A stretch of DNA of 64,000 bases from Mesonia hippocampi (GTDB lineage: Bacteria > Bacteroidota > Bacteroidia > Flavobacteriales > Flavobacteriaceae). A program made the position numbers and the translations under genes. The notes beneath the pieces are model-generated. The model saw nothing but the letters and a program-made list of their open reading frames with translations. It was not told where the DNA came from and ran no database searches. The stretch lies in contig NZ_JACIFO010000005.1 in the NCBI RefSeq assembly GCF_014197445.1, forward strand, positions 62,001 to 126,000, read 5' to 3'. Numbering within the stretch: position 1 is the first letter of the stretch; each line of letters begins with the position of its first letter. Below are positions 52,120 to 60,196 of the stretch, in pieces.

Positions 52120-52971
52120 ATGAAAACAATACGAGTAGGTGGTGTACCCGAACACTTTAACTTTCCTTGGCATATAGCACTTAATGAAAATTTATTTAAC
52201 AAACACAATATAAATCTTGTCTGGAAAGATTTTTATGGAGGCACAGGAGAACTTAGCCAAGCACTAGCTAATAAGGAGATTGATATTGCACTCATGCTAA
52301 CCGAAGGTTGTATCCAGCAAATTAATCAAGGGAAAGATTTTAAAATTATTCAACAATATATCGCTACCCCTTTAATTTGGGGAATCCATGTAGCACACCA
52401 TTCAGAGTATAAAAATTTAGCCGATTTAAAAAATACTAAAGCAGCCATTAGCAGGCATGGATCTGGTTCTCACTTACTCACCTACCTACTTGCTAAGCAA
52501 CTAAATTGGGATACCGAAAAGCTTCAATTTGAATTGGTAAAAAATCTTGACGGAGCGTTACAAGCTTTACCAAATAACAACGCCCAATACTTTATGTGGG
52601 AACATTTTACCACAAAACCCTATGTAGACAATAATACTTTTAGGCGAATTGGAGATTTCCCCACACCATGGCCTTGCTTTGTAATTGCTAGCAGAACTCC
52701 TTTTTTAGAAAACAATATACCCGATGTTTCTAACATATTAGAAATTATAAACAACATTACCCAAGACTTCAAAAATCGTAAACAGATTGCAGCCGTTCTT
52801 GCAGAAAATTACCAGCAAGATATCGAAGATATAAAAGAATGGCTTCTAAAAACAGAGTGGAGCCAAGAGCAAATTACACTAACTAATGTTGAAAAAGTTC
52901 AAGAAGAATTGTTTGACTTAGGACTTATAAACAAAAAACTCCCTAACCAAGAATTTATTACCTATTTATAA
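52120..52971 (+). CDS. Cytoplasmic substrate-binding-protein-like protein (Ca3427-like)
   Basis: A 283-residue type 2 periplasmic-binding-protein fold, but with no signal peptide or lipobox: the mature fold begins at once with MKTIRVGGVPEHFNFPWHIAL. WKDFYGGTGELSQALANKEIDIALMLTEG and RHGSGSHLLTYLLAKQ are typical of the thiamine/NMT1-like (PBP2) fold, and the pattern matches my recollection of the small cytoplasmic Ca3427-like subgroup. No ABC transporter lies nearby. It directly follows the nucleoside phosphorylase gene, so a role with nucleosides or a related small molecule inside the cell is conceivable but unproven. Confidence 0.78.
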   Translation: MKTIRVGGVPEHFNFPWHIALNENLFNKHNINLVWKDFYGGTGELSQALANKEIDIALMLTEGCIQQINQGKDFKIIQQYIATPLIWGIHVAHHSEYKNLADLKNTKAAISRHGSGSHLLTYLLAKQLNWDTEKLQFELVKNLDGALQALPNNNAQYFMWEHFTTKPYVDNNTFRRIGDFPTPWPCFVIASRTPFLENNIPDVSNILEIINNITQDFKNRKQIAAVLAENYQQDIEDIKEWLLKTEWSQEQITLTNVEKVQEELFDLGLINKKLPNQEFITYL

Positions 52972-52989
52972 AAAAACACTTATTTATCA

Positions 52990-53026
52990 TTGCGTTAAAA
53001 TAATATTATTTTAACGCAACCTTTTT
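52990..53026 (+). terminator. 30-bp perfect palindrome with T-run
   Basis: TTGCGTTAAAATAAT is followed directly by its exact complement, so 52990-53019 is a perfect palindrome without a loop, followed by CCTTTTT. It probably acts as a terminator for the oxygenase - binding-protein operon; an operator is an alternative. Confidence 0.7.
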
Positions 53027-53074
53027 AGTAAAGTTTCCTCTAGTAGGTAGAGACACTAGAGAAAACCAAACCTT

Positions 53075-53197
53075 ATGTATATTTTTTTTATTATATTAAT
53101 TTTACTACTAATTGTAACAGGACTGCTGTTTGCCTTTAGCAAAAATAAAGTAGATCCTTCTGAAGAAAAAAACAAGTATTCTACTACCAACAAGTAA
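53075..53197 (+). CDS. 40-residue single-pass membrane peptide
   Basis: A short frame starting MYIFFIILILLLIVTG and ending KNKYSTTNK. It has one transmembrane helix (residues 2-21), a short basic stretch and a polar C-terminus, the layout of many real small membrane proteins. Codon pattern is consistent (AT-rich third positions) and the space between the palindrome and ung has no other use. Its stop abuts the stop of ung, which runs the other way. A Cbb3-type oxidase or translocase component of this size comes to mind but there is no evidence for it. Confidence 0.5.
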   Translation: MYIFFIILILLLIVTGLLFAFSKNKVDPSEEKNKYSTTNK

Positions 53198-53863
53198 TCA
53201 CCAAACTATCCCTTTATGATGATGCTGTTGCAAATAGGCATTTGTTTTACTAAAATGTTTATTTCCAAACCAATATCCCCTATTTGCACTTAAAGGCGAA
53301 GGATGCCCAGAGGTTAGTACCAAATGTTTTTCTGTATTTATTAATTTTGATTTACGTTTAGCATAACCTCCCCATAATAAAAAAACAACATGTTCTTTTC
53401 TAGCCGAAATAGCTGAAATTACAGCATCGGTAAATTGCTCCCAACCTTTATTTTGGTGACTCCCTGCTTGATGAGCACGTACTGTTAAGGTAGCATTTAA
53501 AAGCAACACGCCTTGTTTTGCCCAACGTTCTAAATTGCCATTAGCAGGAGGAGTTTGCTTTAAATCTGTTACTATTTCTTTAAAAATATTTACTAAAGAA
53601 GGAGGACTTGCAATCCCATCTGGAACAGAAAAACTTAATCCATGTGCTTGCCCAACACCATGATATGGATCTTGCCCTAGAAGAACAACTTTTACATCTT
53701 CGAACGGGCAGTAATTAAAAGCCGAAAAAATAGCTTCCCCAGAAGGGTAACATGTATGCGTAGCGTATTCTCTTTTTACAAAATCAGCTAAGGTTTTAAA
53801 GTAAGGTTTAGCAAATTCGGTTTTTAACTGTTCATTCCAACTCTCATGTATGTTTAGCTTCAT
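53198..53863 (-). CDS. ung: Uracil-DNA glycosylase
   Basis: Ung removes uracil from DNA as the first step of base excision repair. The 221-residue protein has normal length. The catalytic water-activating motif GQDPYHG lies at 63-69, with Asp65 as the base; LLLNATLTVRAHQAGSH is the second conserved block and LTSGHPSPLSANRGYW provides the DNA intercalation loop. The start MKLNIHESW is used; an ATG 39 bases upstream (53902) would add residues that run into the mutS2 promoter. It is divergent from mutS2, 47 bases apart. Confidence 0.96.
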   Translation of the reverse strand: MKLNIHESWNEQLKTEFAKPYFKTLADFVKREYATHTCYPSGEAIFSAFNYCPFEDVKVVLLGQDPYHGVGQAHGLSFSVPDGIASPPSLVNIFKEIVTDLKQTPPANGNLERWAKQGVLLLNATLTVRAHQAGSHQNKGWEQFTDAVISAISARKEHVVFLLWGGYAKRKSKLINTEKHLVLTSGHPSPLSANRGYWFGNKHFSKTNAYLQQHHHKGIVW

Positions 53864-53875
53864 AAATAAAATGAT

Positions 53876-53883
53876 TAAATTTG
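53876..53883 (+). promoter_or_regulatory. Candidate -7 box of mutS2
   Basis: TAAATTTG, a perfect match, 27 bases before the mutS2 ATG, in the short spacer shared with ung. A -33 element would fall in ung coding sequence and is not obvious. Confidence 0.45.
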
Positions 53884-53910
53884 CACGCGCACGAAGGTAC
53901 AAATTAAACT

Positions 53911-56094
53911 ATGATAAAAATAAACCAAAAGACCTTAATTGATTTAGAGTTTCCTACAATCTGTACGCAATTAAGCGAACATTGTATAACCGATTTAGGT
54001 AAGAAAAAAGCTTTAGCTAGCGTTCCTTTTTCCAATGAAAATGATACACTAATAGCACTAGATCAAACACAAGAGTATAAAAAATCGGCCTTAGAGGATG
54101 CTCGCATTCCAAATCATGGGTTTGATAGCGTTACAGAAGAAATTAAAATTTTAGCCGTAGAAAACACAATACTCGAAATACGCAGTTTTAGAAAAATAGC
54201 ACAGCTTTCGGAAACAGCCAATACTCAAATTTTATTTTTCAGAAAACATAAAGCTCTTTATCCTAATTTATTTCAACGCACAGACGAAGTTTATTTTACC
54301 ACCGCGCTTATCGAAAAAATACAGCAAGTAATAGATAGGTTTGGAGAATTACGCAACAATGCCTCGCCACTTTTACAGCAAATACGCAAAAATATACACG
54401 AGTTTAATGCGAAAATAAATTCGAGCTTTACCAATGCTATGAGTCGCTACCACCAAGCTGGTTATCTCGACGATATTAAAGAAAGTGTGGTAGAAAACAT
54501 CAGAGTACTTGCCGTAACAGCAATGCATAGACGAAAAGTTAAAGGGAGTATTTTAGGCAGCTCTAAAACAGGAAGTATTGTATACATTCAGCCAGAAACC
54601 ACCTTGCAATATAGCCGTGAACTAAACAATTTAAAATACGAAGAAAAAGAAGAGATTAAACGTATTTTAAAAGAGCTTACCGAACATATTCGTCCGCACA
54701 GGTTGTTATTGAAATCCTATCAGGAATTGCTTTCCGACATAGACCTCATCGCTGCAAAAGTAGCTTATGCCAACCGCATAAAAGGCATTATGCCTAAAAT
54801 TACCACAGAGCGCGTTTTAGAATTAAAAGAAGCTTACCACCCACTATTACTATTAAACAATTTAAAGAAAAACAAAACAACCTTCCCGCAAGACATTTAC
54901 TTAAATCCAGAAAACAGAATTATTGTAATCTCTGGTCCTAATGCAGGAGGAAAAAGCATCACACTAAAAACCATTGGTTTATTACAAGTTATGCTACAAA
55001 GCGGAATGCTAATACCTGTACACCAATATACACGCATGTGTTTATTTAGCAATATACTTACAGATATAGGAGACAATCAAAGCATCGAAAATCACTTAAG
55101 CACCTATTCCTATCGCTTAAAAAACATGAAGTATTTTTTGCGTAAATGCAATGATAAAACCTTGTTCTTAATCGATGAATTTGGTACAGGGAGCGACCCC
55201 GAACTTGGTGGTGCTTTGGCAGAATCTTTTCTTGAAGTTTTTTACGAAAAGCAAGCCTACGGGATTATTACCACACATTATGCCAACTTGAAAAAAATGG
55301 CGCATGAAACACCTGGAATAAGTAATGCCAATATGCTTTTTGATTCGAAAACCCTTGAGCCTAAATTTCAGTTACATCTTGGGGAGGCAGGAAGCTCCTT
55401 TACGTTTGAAGTTGCCCAGAAAAACGGAATCCCATACAGCTTAATAAACCGAGCAAAAAAGAAAGTAGAACGCGGAAAAATACGTTTCGATAAAAGTATT
55501 GCCAAACTACAACAAGAGCGCTCTAAACTTACCAAAACCAACGAAAACCTAAAAAAACAAGAACAACATACGGTCGAGGAGCAAAAGAAGTTAGAAAAAA
55601 CCAATGCTAAAATCCAGCAAAAACTAGAAAACTATCAAGAACTCTACGACACACACCAAAAATACATTTATTTAGGCCAGAAAATAGATACTTTAAACGA
55701 TAAATTCTTTCAAAAAAAGAATAAAAAAGAACTAATCGCAGAATTTTTAAAGCTGGTAGCTATCGAAAATGCTAAGCGTAAAAAAGTTACCAAAAAACAG
55801 AAACAAGCCCAAAAAGCACTAGAAGAAAAAGTAAAAAAAGAAGCAGAACAAAAAGTAACATTAATACGAGAAAAAAAGAAAGAGGAAAAAATAAAAGAAG
55901 CCCAAAAACAACAAGAAGAAACCATAAGAAAAATACAATCTTTTAAAATAAATGACCGTGTACGATTAATAGACAGCAAAGCAGTTGGCACGATTGATAA
56001 GATTGAAAAAAACATGGCTACCGTAAATTATGGTATGTTTACCACACTTGTAGCCTTAGATAAATTAGATTTAGTACAACGCGCAAAATTATGA
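53911..56094 (+). CDS. MutS2-type DNA mismatch-recognition family ATPase lacking the Smr domain
   Basis: A 727-residue MutS2-like protein. The core is complete: the lever and clamp helices, Walker A GPNAGGKS at 342-349, and Walker B FLIDEFGTGSDPELGGALA near 418-436, followed by TTHYANLKKMAHETPGISNANMLFD, the signature of MutS2. A long coiled coil follows from about 500 to 660. Unlike the classic 780-residue MutS2, it ends in a short KOW-like piece (FKINDRVRLIDSKAVGTIDKI) and no C-terminal Smr endonuclease domain. MutS2 acts in branched-DNA handling or ribosome rescue; the lack of Smr argues against nuclease activity here. It overlaps the next gene by four bases. Confidence 0.88.
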   Translation: MIKINQKTLIDLEFPTICTQLSEHCITDLGKKKALASVPFSNENDTLIALDQTQEYKKSALEDARIPNHGFDSVTEEIKILAVENTILEIRSFRKIAQLSETANTQILFFRKHKALYPNLFQRTDEVYFTTALIEKIQQVIDRFGELRNNASPLLQQIRKNIHEFNAKINSSFTNAMSRYHQAGYLDDIKESVVENIRVLAVTAMHRRKVKGSILGSSKTGSIVYIQPETTLQYSRELNNLKYEEKEEIKRILKELTEHIRPHRLLLKSYQELLSDIDLIAAKVAYANRIKGIMPKITTERVLELKEAYHPLLLLNNLKKNKTTFPQDIYLNPENRIIVISGPNAGGKSITLKTIGLLQVMLQSGMLIPVHQYTRMCLFSNILTDIGDNQSIENHLSTYSYRLKNMKYFLRKCNDKTLFLIDEFGTGSDPELGGALAESFLEVFYEKQAYGIITTHYANLKKMAHETPGISNANMLFDSKTLEPKFQLHLGEAGSSFTFEVAQKNGIPYSLINRAKKKVERGKIRFDKSIAKLQQERSKLTKTNENLKKQEQHTVEEQKKLEKTNAKIQQKLENYQELYDTHQKYIYLGQKIDTLNDKFFQKKNKKELIAEFLKLVAIENAKRKKVTKKQKQAQKALEEKVKKEAEQKVTLIREKKKEEKIKEAQKQQEETIRKIQSFKINDRVRLIDSKAVGTIDKIEKNMATVNYGMFTTLVALDKLDLVQRAKL

Positions 56095-56507
56095 GTAACA
56101 TTCCCGAAAATAAACAAATTATCCTCTTTGATGGGGTTTGCAACCTTTGTAATTCCTTTGTAAACCTTGTCATTAGGCAGGACAAAAAAGACAGGTTTAG
56201 ATTTGCTTCTTTACAAAGTGAAATAGGAAGAGAACTGATAGAAGAACGCAACCTAGACCCTGATAAACTAGACTCTATCATACTTATTAATCCTGGAGTA
56301 GCTTATTATTTAAAATCGACTGCGGCTTTACAAATAGCAAAACATCTTTCTGGTGGCTATAAACTACTTAGTTACTTTAGTTTTTTACCAGAAAATTTCC
56401 GAGACTTTATCTATACTTATGTTGCCAACAACCGGTATAAATGGTACGGTAAAAAGGAACAATGCATGCTTCCATCGCCAGAAATAAAAGCCAAATTCCT
56501 AGAATAA
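56091..56507 (+). CDS. DCC family thiol-disulfide oxidoreductase
   Basis: A 138-residue thioredoxin-like protein of the DCC family, recognised by the N-terminal DGVCNLCN motif, with Cys17 and Cys20 as the CxxC pair. RQDKKDRFRFASLQSEIGREL and DSIILINPGVAYYLKSTAALQIAKHLSGGYKLL are the other conserved blocks. No signal peptide. Function in the cell is unknown. It overlaps the mutS2 stop by four bases (ATGA) and its own stop overlaps the next start by one base (TAATG), so the three genes form a tightly coupled operon. Confidence 0.9.
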   Translation: MSNIPENKQIILFDGVCNLCNSFVNLVIRQDKKDRFRFASLQSEIGRELIEERNLDPDKLDSIILINPGVAYYLKSTAALQIAKHLSGGYKLLSYFSFLPENFRDFIYTYVANNRYKWYGKKEQCMLPSPEIKAKFLE

Positions 56508-57073
56508 TGAGACACCAACATTTTAAACTGTTTAAACCTTACGGATATTTAAGTCAATTTATCACTAACCAAAAACAGGCTAGAAAAAAGAAAATGCTGG
56601 GTGAACTATTTCCGTTTCCTGATGGAAGTATGGCTGCTGGACGTTTAGATGAAGCTTCCGAGGGATTGCTTTTGGTAACTACCTGTGGGAAAACCAGTGC
56701 CAAAATAACGGGAACAGGAATGGAGAAAGAATATTATGCCCAAGTAGATGGCGTAATTACCGACACCGAAATAAATAAACTGAAACAAGGCGTTAACATA
56801 AGTGTTGAAGGGGAAAACTACCTTACTAAACCTTGTAAAGCTAAACGCATAGCTACACCTACTCTACCTATACGTGCAAAAAAAATAAGAGATGAACGCC
56901 ATGGTCCTACCAGTTGGGTAAGCATTTGTTTGCGTGAAGGAAAATACCGCCAAGTAAGAAAAATGACTGCTGCTGTTGGTTTTCCTACACTGCGTTTGGT
57001 TAGGGTAAGGATTGGCAACTTGCATATAGAAAAAATGCAAGCTGGCGATGTGATAGAAGTTCCTGAAATATAA
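56507..57073 (+). CDS. RsuA/RluE family pseudouridine synthase
   Basis: A 188-residue pseudouridine synthase that would modify ribosomal RNA, of the RsuA family and close to the 23S enzyme RluE in length. The catalytic aspartate is Asp48 in AAGRLDEASEGLLLVT. Later blocks GMEKEYYAQVDGVIT, SICLREGKYRQVRKMTAAVGFPTLRLVRVRIG fit the family closely, and there is no N-terminal S4 domain, also like RluE. The ATG at 56507 starts MRHQHFKLFKPYG; an upstream ATG at 56462 lies inside the DCC gene. It is the last gene of the mutS2 operon. Confidence 0.9.
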   Translation: MRHQHFKLFKPYGYLSQFITNQKQARKKKMLGELFPFPDGSMAAGRLDEASEGLLLVTTCGKTSAKITGTGMEKEYYAQVDGVITDTEINKLKQGVNISVEGENYLTKPCKAKRIATPTLPIRAKKIRDERHGPTSWVSICLREGKYRQVRKMTAAVGFPTLRLVRVRIGNLHIEKMQAGDVIEVPEI

Positions 57074-57076
57074 AAC

Positions 57077-57120
57077 CAAGCAGCTATTTCTCTAAAACAA
57101 TAAATAACTGCTTGATTTTT
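57077..57120. terminator. Terminator between the pseudouridine synthase and endonuclease genes
   Basis: CAAGCAG / CTGCTTG pair, then, past one mismatch, TATTT / AAATA, with a 12-base loop and T-run. The facing genes end at 57073 and 57125. Confidence 0.75.
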
Positions 57121-57124
57121 AAAA

Positions 57125-59098
57125 CTATTTCGTAATTATTAATTTATGTACGCTAGATGTATTGTTTTCTTCTACAGAAAAAGTATACAAACCTTGGGCA
57201 AGCATACTTACATCTAATGTGTTGTTTTGCTGAGAAATACTCTTGGTAAACAATAAACGCCCGTGAATATCGAAAACACGTAATGTTGCTTGATGTACAC
57301 CTGCAACAATAATATGAGTACTAGCAGGATTAGGATAAAGTGTTACCGTTGGCTGCTTAGGCTTCATTACAGATAAGGTTTGCTCCCAAACTTCGTCTTG
57401 CTTATTTCCCCAGATGTATTCTACTAAATCAGGTTGATCTATAAATGGGTTTCTATTTTTCTGCCAATCATAAACAAGGTTATTTCTATTCATTTCGTAA
57501 TCATCTGGTGGGTCGTTACGATGCCAATCTAATAAAGTTGCTAAATCTCCAAAATCGCCTAGGTTTCCATTTGGGTAACCATTTACTACATTTAGAGCGT
57601 TATAGCGTATTGCTAGGTAGAATATACTTCTAGCAACATCTCCTTTAAAACTTCCTAAATTTCCTGCTGGACCATTATAAGCCTGGCTTCCGTAAAACTG
57701 ATTTCCTCTTGCGCTATTTTCTGGACCATCTACAGCTCTTATGGCGTGTACATCAGAATTTGCATGTCGTGTAGAATCGGCATTGGTGGTCCAATAAACA
57801 TCCTTCCCATCGGCAATATCATCTTCCTGTATGCTATAAAAACCGCCTCTAGAACGCGGAAATACATGTTCTCTATTCCAGGTTCCTGTGTTTTGAGAGC
57901 TTTGTTGTTTATCTAATTTAGAGCGTCCTTGTTCTGTATAAAGCAACCATACTTGGCTACTATTTTCTGGGTTTTGATCAGCTTCCTCTAAAATGGTATA
58001 CACATCTGCATAGGTTTGGCTTCTAACTACCGTAGGATTCGCAATAATTGCTTGTAAAGCATTTTTTAAATTATTTCCTGAAAGCTGATCGATACTATTG
58101 TAATAATTTGTAGGTTGTATTGAACTTACATTACCATAAGTAGGATTAGTTGGACTTCCAAAACTTGCTACTTGATAATCAACATCAATCACCCGAATAA
58201 TAATATTATCATTTAGACGCACATAACCTGCTGGTAGTGGTAAACTAAAACTAATTTTTAACTCTTCATCACCTTCCTCTATTCCATCGGTAAGTAAATT
58301 TATTGTTGTAGTTGCAGTGGTTTGCCCTACGGGAATACTCATGTTTATATTTCCGGAATAATCTGCGGTATTAAATCCAGCATTGGCCAAACTAATATCA
58401 AAATGTAACGGAGTATCGGCTACTGCATGTTGTGTACTAAAAGTTATTTGGAAGGTGTCTCCTTCTGTTTTATGATTATTATCTACCAATATTTCTATCC
58501 CATTAGGAATTATTCCGCTACCATCATTATTAGCCTTTGGAGTTGGTGCTGCTACATAGAAACTACCATCTGTTGCACGTTGTATAGAATTTGTACTATT
58601 TGACGGACCTGCATCTATCTGGGTAGTAACACCTAATGTTTGCAATAAGGTAGTTGCTTGCCCATCGTTACTTGCGCCATATACTACGGCATCAATGAGG
58701 TTAGTTGCTGTTACAGGTGTTTTATCGGGAAAATCAGCTGCATTTCCTAAATATAAAGCAACGGCATCTTCTCCGTTTTGAATGGTATTGTCTGAGAAAA
58801 CATAATCAGGAACAGGAGATACATCGTTATTACCCAATACTATAAGTCCGTTTACATCGGTAGTTAATCCATCTAAATCTATAACAAAATAGCTTTTATT
58901 GCCTGTACTGGAACTTGCATTTCCGTTATAAAAAACCAATACATAACCATCTAAATTATAATAAGGTGTTGTAGATTTTAGCTCGATAAACTCTTGGGTA
59001 TCTATACCTGGGTTATCAAAATCTAGCTCGTTGATAACTACTTGAGCAGAAGAAATACCTGTAAATAGTATAATAAGTATTGCAACTATATGTTTCAT
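57125..59098 (-). CDS. T9SS-exported endonuclease I family protein with lamin-tail domain
   Basis: A 657-residue secreted nuclease. A signal peptide (1-18, ISSAQ) leads into a lamin tail domain (about 20-180; INELDFDNPGIDTQEFIELKST), a Calx-beta module (about 205-310; GDTFQITFSTQHAV) and an endonuclease I/NucM domain (about 325-565), whose core TWNREHVFPRSRGGF supplies the catalytic histidine and metal ligands; NADSTRHANSDVHAIRAVDG is the next block. The C-terminal 75 residues form a type A Por secretion tail (TVTLYPNPASTHIIV ... RVFDIHGRLLFTKS ... LAQGLYTFSVEENN). It would degrade extracellular DNA for nutrients or biofilm turnover. It stands alone. Confidence 0.9.
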   Translation of the reverse strand: MKHIVAILIILFTGISSAQVVINELDFDNPGIDTQEFIELKSTTPYYNLDGYVLVFYNGNASSSTGNKSYFVIDLDGLTTDVNGLIVLGNNDVSPVPDYVFSDNTIQNGEDAVALYLGNAADFPDKTPVTATNLIDAVVYGASNDGQATTLLQTLGVTTQIDAGPSNSTNSIQRATDGSFYVAAPTPKANNDGSGIIPNGIEILVDNNHKTEGDTFQITFSTQHAVADTPLHFDISLANAGFNTADYSGNINMSIPVGQTTATTTINLLTDGIEEGDEELKISFSLPLPAGYVRLNDNIIIRVIDVDYQVASFGSPTNPTYGNVSSIQPTNYYNSIDQLSGNNLKNALQAIIANPTVVRSQTYADVYTILEEADQNPENSSQVWLLYTEQGRSKLDKQQSSQNTGTWNREHVFPRSRGGFYSIQEDDIADGKDVYWTTNADSTRHANSDVHAIRAVDGPENSARGNQFYGSQAYNGPAGNLGSFKGDVARSIFYLAIRYNALNVVNGYPNGNLGDFGDLATLLDWHRNDPPDDYEMNRNNLVYDWQKNRNPFIDQPDLVEYIWGNKQDEVWEQTLSVMKPKQPTVTLYPNPASTHIIVAGVHQATLRVFDIHGRLLFTKSISQQNNTLDVSMLAQGLYTFSVEENNTSSVHKLIITK

Positions 59099-59187
59099 CC
59101 TAAAGGTTTATTAATTTTATGCGAATATAAGCCTATAATCACGAATTTTAATGCCCTTGATTTTATATAATCATTAAGCAAACGCTA

Positions 59188-59221
59188 TTTGTTTTGTTTT
59201 TATATATAAAAACGAAACAAA
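59188..59221. repeat. 34-bp near-perfect palindrome upstream of the endonuclease gene
   Basis: Every base from 59188 to 59221 pairs with its mirror position except one T/G pair (59195 and 59214), giving a 17-pair dyad around TATATA. It lies 90 bases upstream of the endonuclease start. No T-run follows on either strand, so it is more like an operator than a terminator. Confidence 0.6.
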
Positions 59222-59295
59222 AAAACATTATTTCTCTAGGTTTTTTAAGTAACTTTCAAGCTTCGTTGTACGAAATAAAAATTACAGGAGATTAT

Positions 59296-60072
59296 TTAAT
59301 CGCGTTTCCAGAATTTAAGTTTACGTTTTAAAGCTTTTTTGCGGTGAAATTTATATTGAAATCGTTGTGTTTCGGCCCATAAATCTGTAGAAACCTTATG
59401 GTAGTCTTCTCCTATAAGTTTTGCATACTCGCCGCTTATTACCGAGACAACATCTTTTTTATTCGTTAGCCTAGAAAAGTTTTTTATACGTATTTCATAA
59501 GGAAGCTCTTTATGGAATTTCATGCGGTTTAAATCTACCAAATAAAAGCTGTACTGATTATTGTCTCCAATTACAATTAGGGTATTTCCTGGAGAATGAT
59601 CTAAGAACTCTATTCCATTTTCATGTAAAACAAAGGTAAATTGTGCAAATTGCTTTAAAATTTCATACCGATTAGGAAAGTTTACATCGTCGGCAACTTC
59701 TCTAAAGGTTACATCGTGATCTAAATGTTCACTTATGTAGTAGCTTTTTTTATATAAAAAACCACTTTTATTTATGATATAAGCTATGGGTGTTGGTGTA
59801 CCTATTTTTAAGCTTTGTAAATAGTTGGCATACTCAAAAGAACGTTGAGCTTTTCCTTTTCTAAAAAAACTATACACAATTTGATTGACAATATTAGGTA
59901 CTTTAAAAGCCTTAATGTTTAGTTTAATAGCTTGCGTAGTATCTACAACTTTTATGCTGTTTCTTGAGCCTCCATAAATTAACTTTCCTATAGTTTTAAA
60001 GTTAGCAATACTAGAGGCTACTTCGGGTTTTAGGTATTCAAAATCTTCATTAAAAACAGCTTTACTACTCAT
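59296..60072 (-). CDS. Lipopolysaccharide (Kdo/WaaP) kinase family protein
   Basis: A 258-residue protein of the Kdo/WaaP lipopolysaccharide kinase family, a small-kinase fold that phosphorylates core sugars of the outer-membrane lipid. YGGSRNSIKVVD marks the glycine-rich loop, AIKLNIKAFKVPNIV the lysine region, FLDHSPGNTLIV (about 157-168) the catalytic-loop HDxxPxN-like motif, and YLVDLNRMKFHK the magnesium-binding Asp. The last 60 residues are strongly basic. It follows the glycosyltransferase gene on the same strand by 124 bases, with a perfect -7 box in the gap. The exact sugar substrate is not determined. Confidence 0.82.
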   Translation of the reverse strand: MSSKAVFNEDFEYLKPEVASSIANFKTIGKLIYGGSRNSIKVVDTTQAIKLNIKAFKVPNIVNQIVYSFFRKGKAQRSFEYANYLQSLKIGTPTPIAYIINKSGFLYKKSYYISEHLDHDVTFREVADDVNFPNRYEILKQFAQFTFVLHENGIEFLDHSPGNTLIVIGDNNQYSFYLVDLNRMKFHKELPYEIRIKNFSRLTNKKDVVSVISGEYAKLIGEDYHKVSTDLWAETQRFQYKFHRKKALKRKLKFWKRD

Positions 60073-60098
60073 CTAATTGGTTTGTTTTTTTGAAGATG

Positions 60099-60106
60099 CA
60101 AAAATA
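60099..60106 (-). promoter_or_regulatory. Candidate -7 box of the Kdo/WaaP kinase gene
   Basis: TATTTTTG on the minus strand, a perfect match 26 bases before the kinase ATG. A -33 element is not clear. Confidence 0.4.
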
Positions 60107-60196
60107 AGAATTAAACCTATATGCTGTTTTTTAAAATACAATAATTTTAATTTTAAAAAAGGTGCTTATATGTTTTTATTATATGTATTTCATTTT

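Noticed and set aside
55368-56015. Minus-strand frames inside the mutS2 coiled coil
   Set aside because: Shadows of the Lys/Glu-rich coding strand, giving Phe/Ser-rich nonsense proteins.
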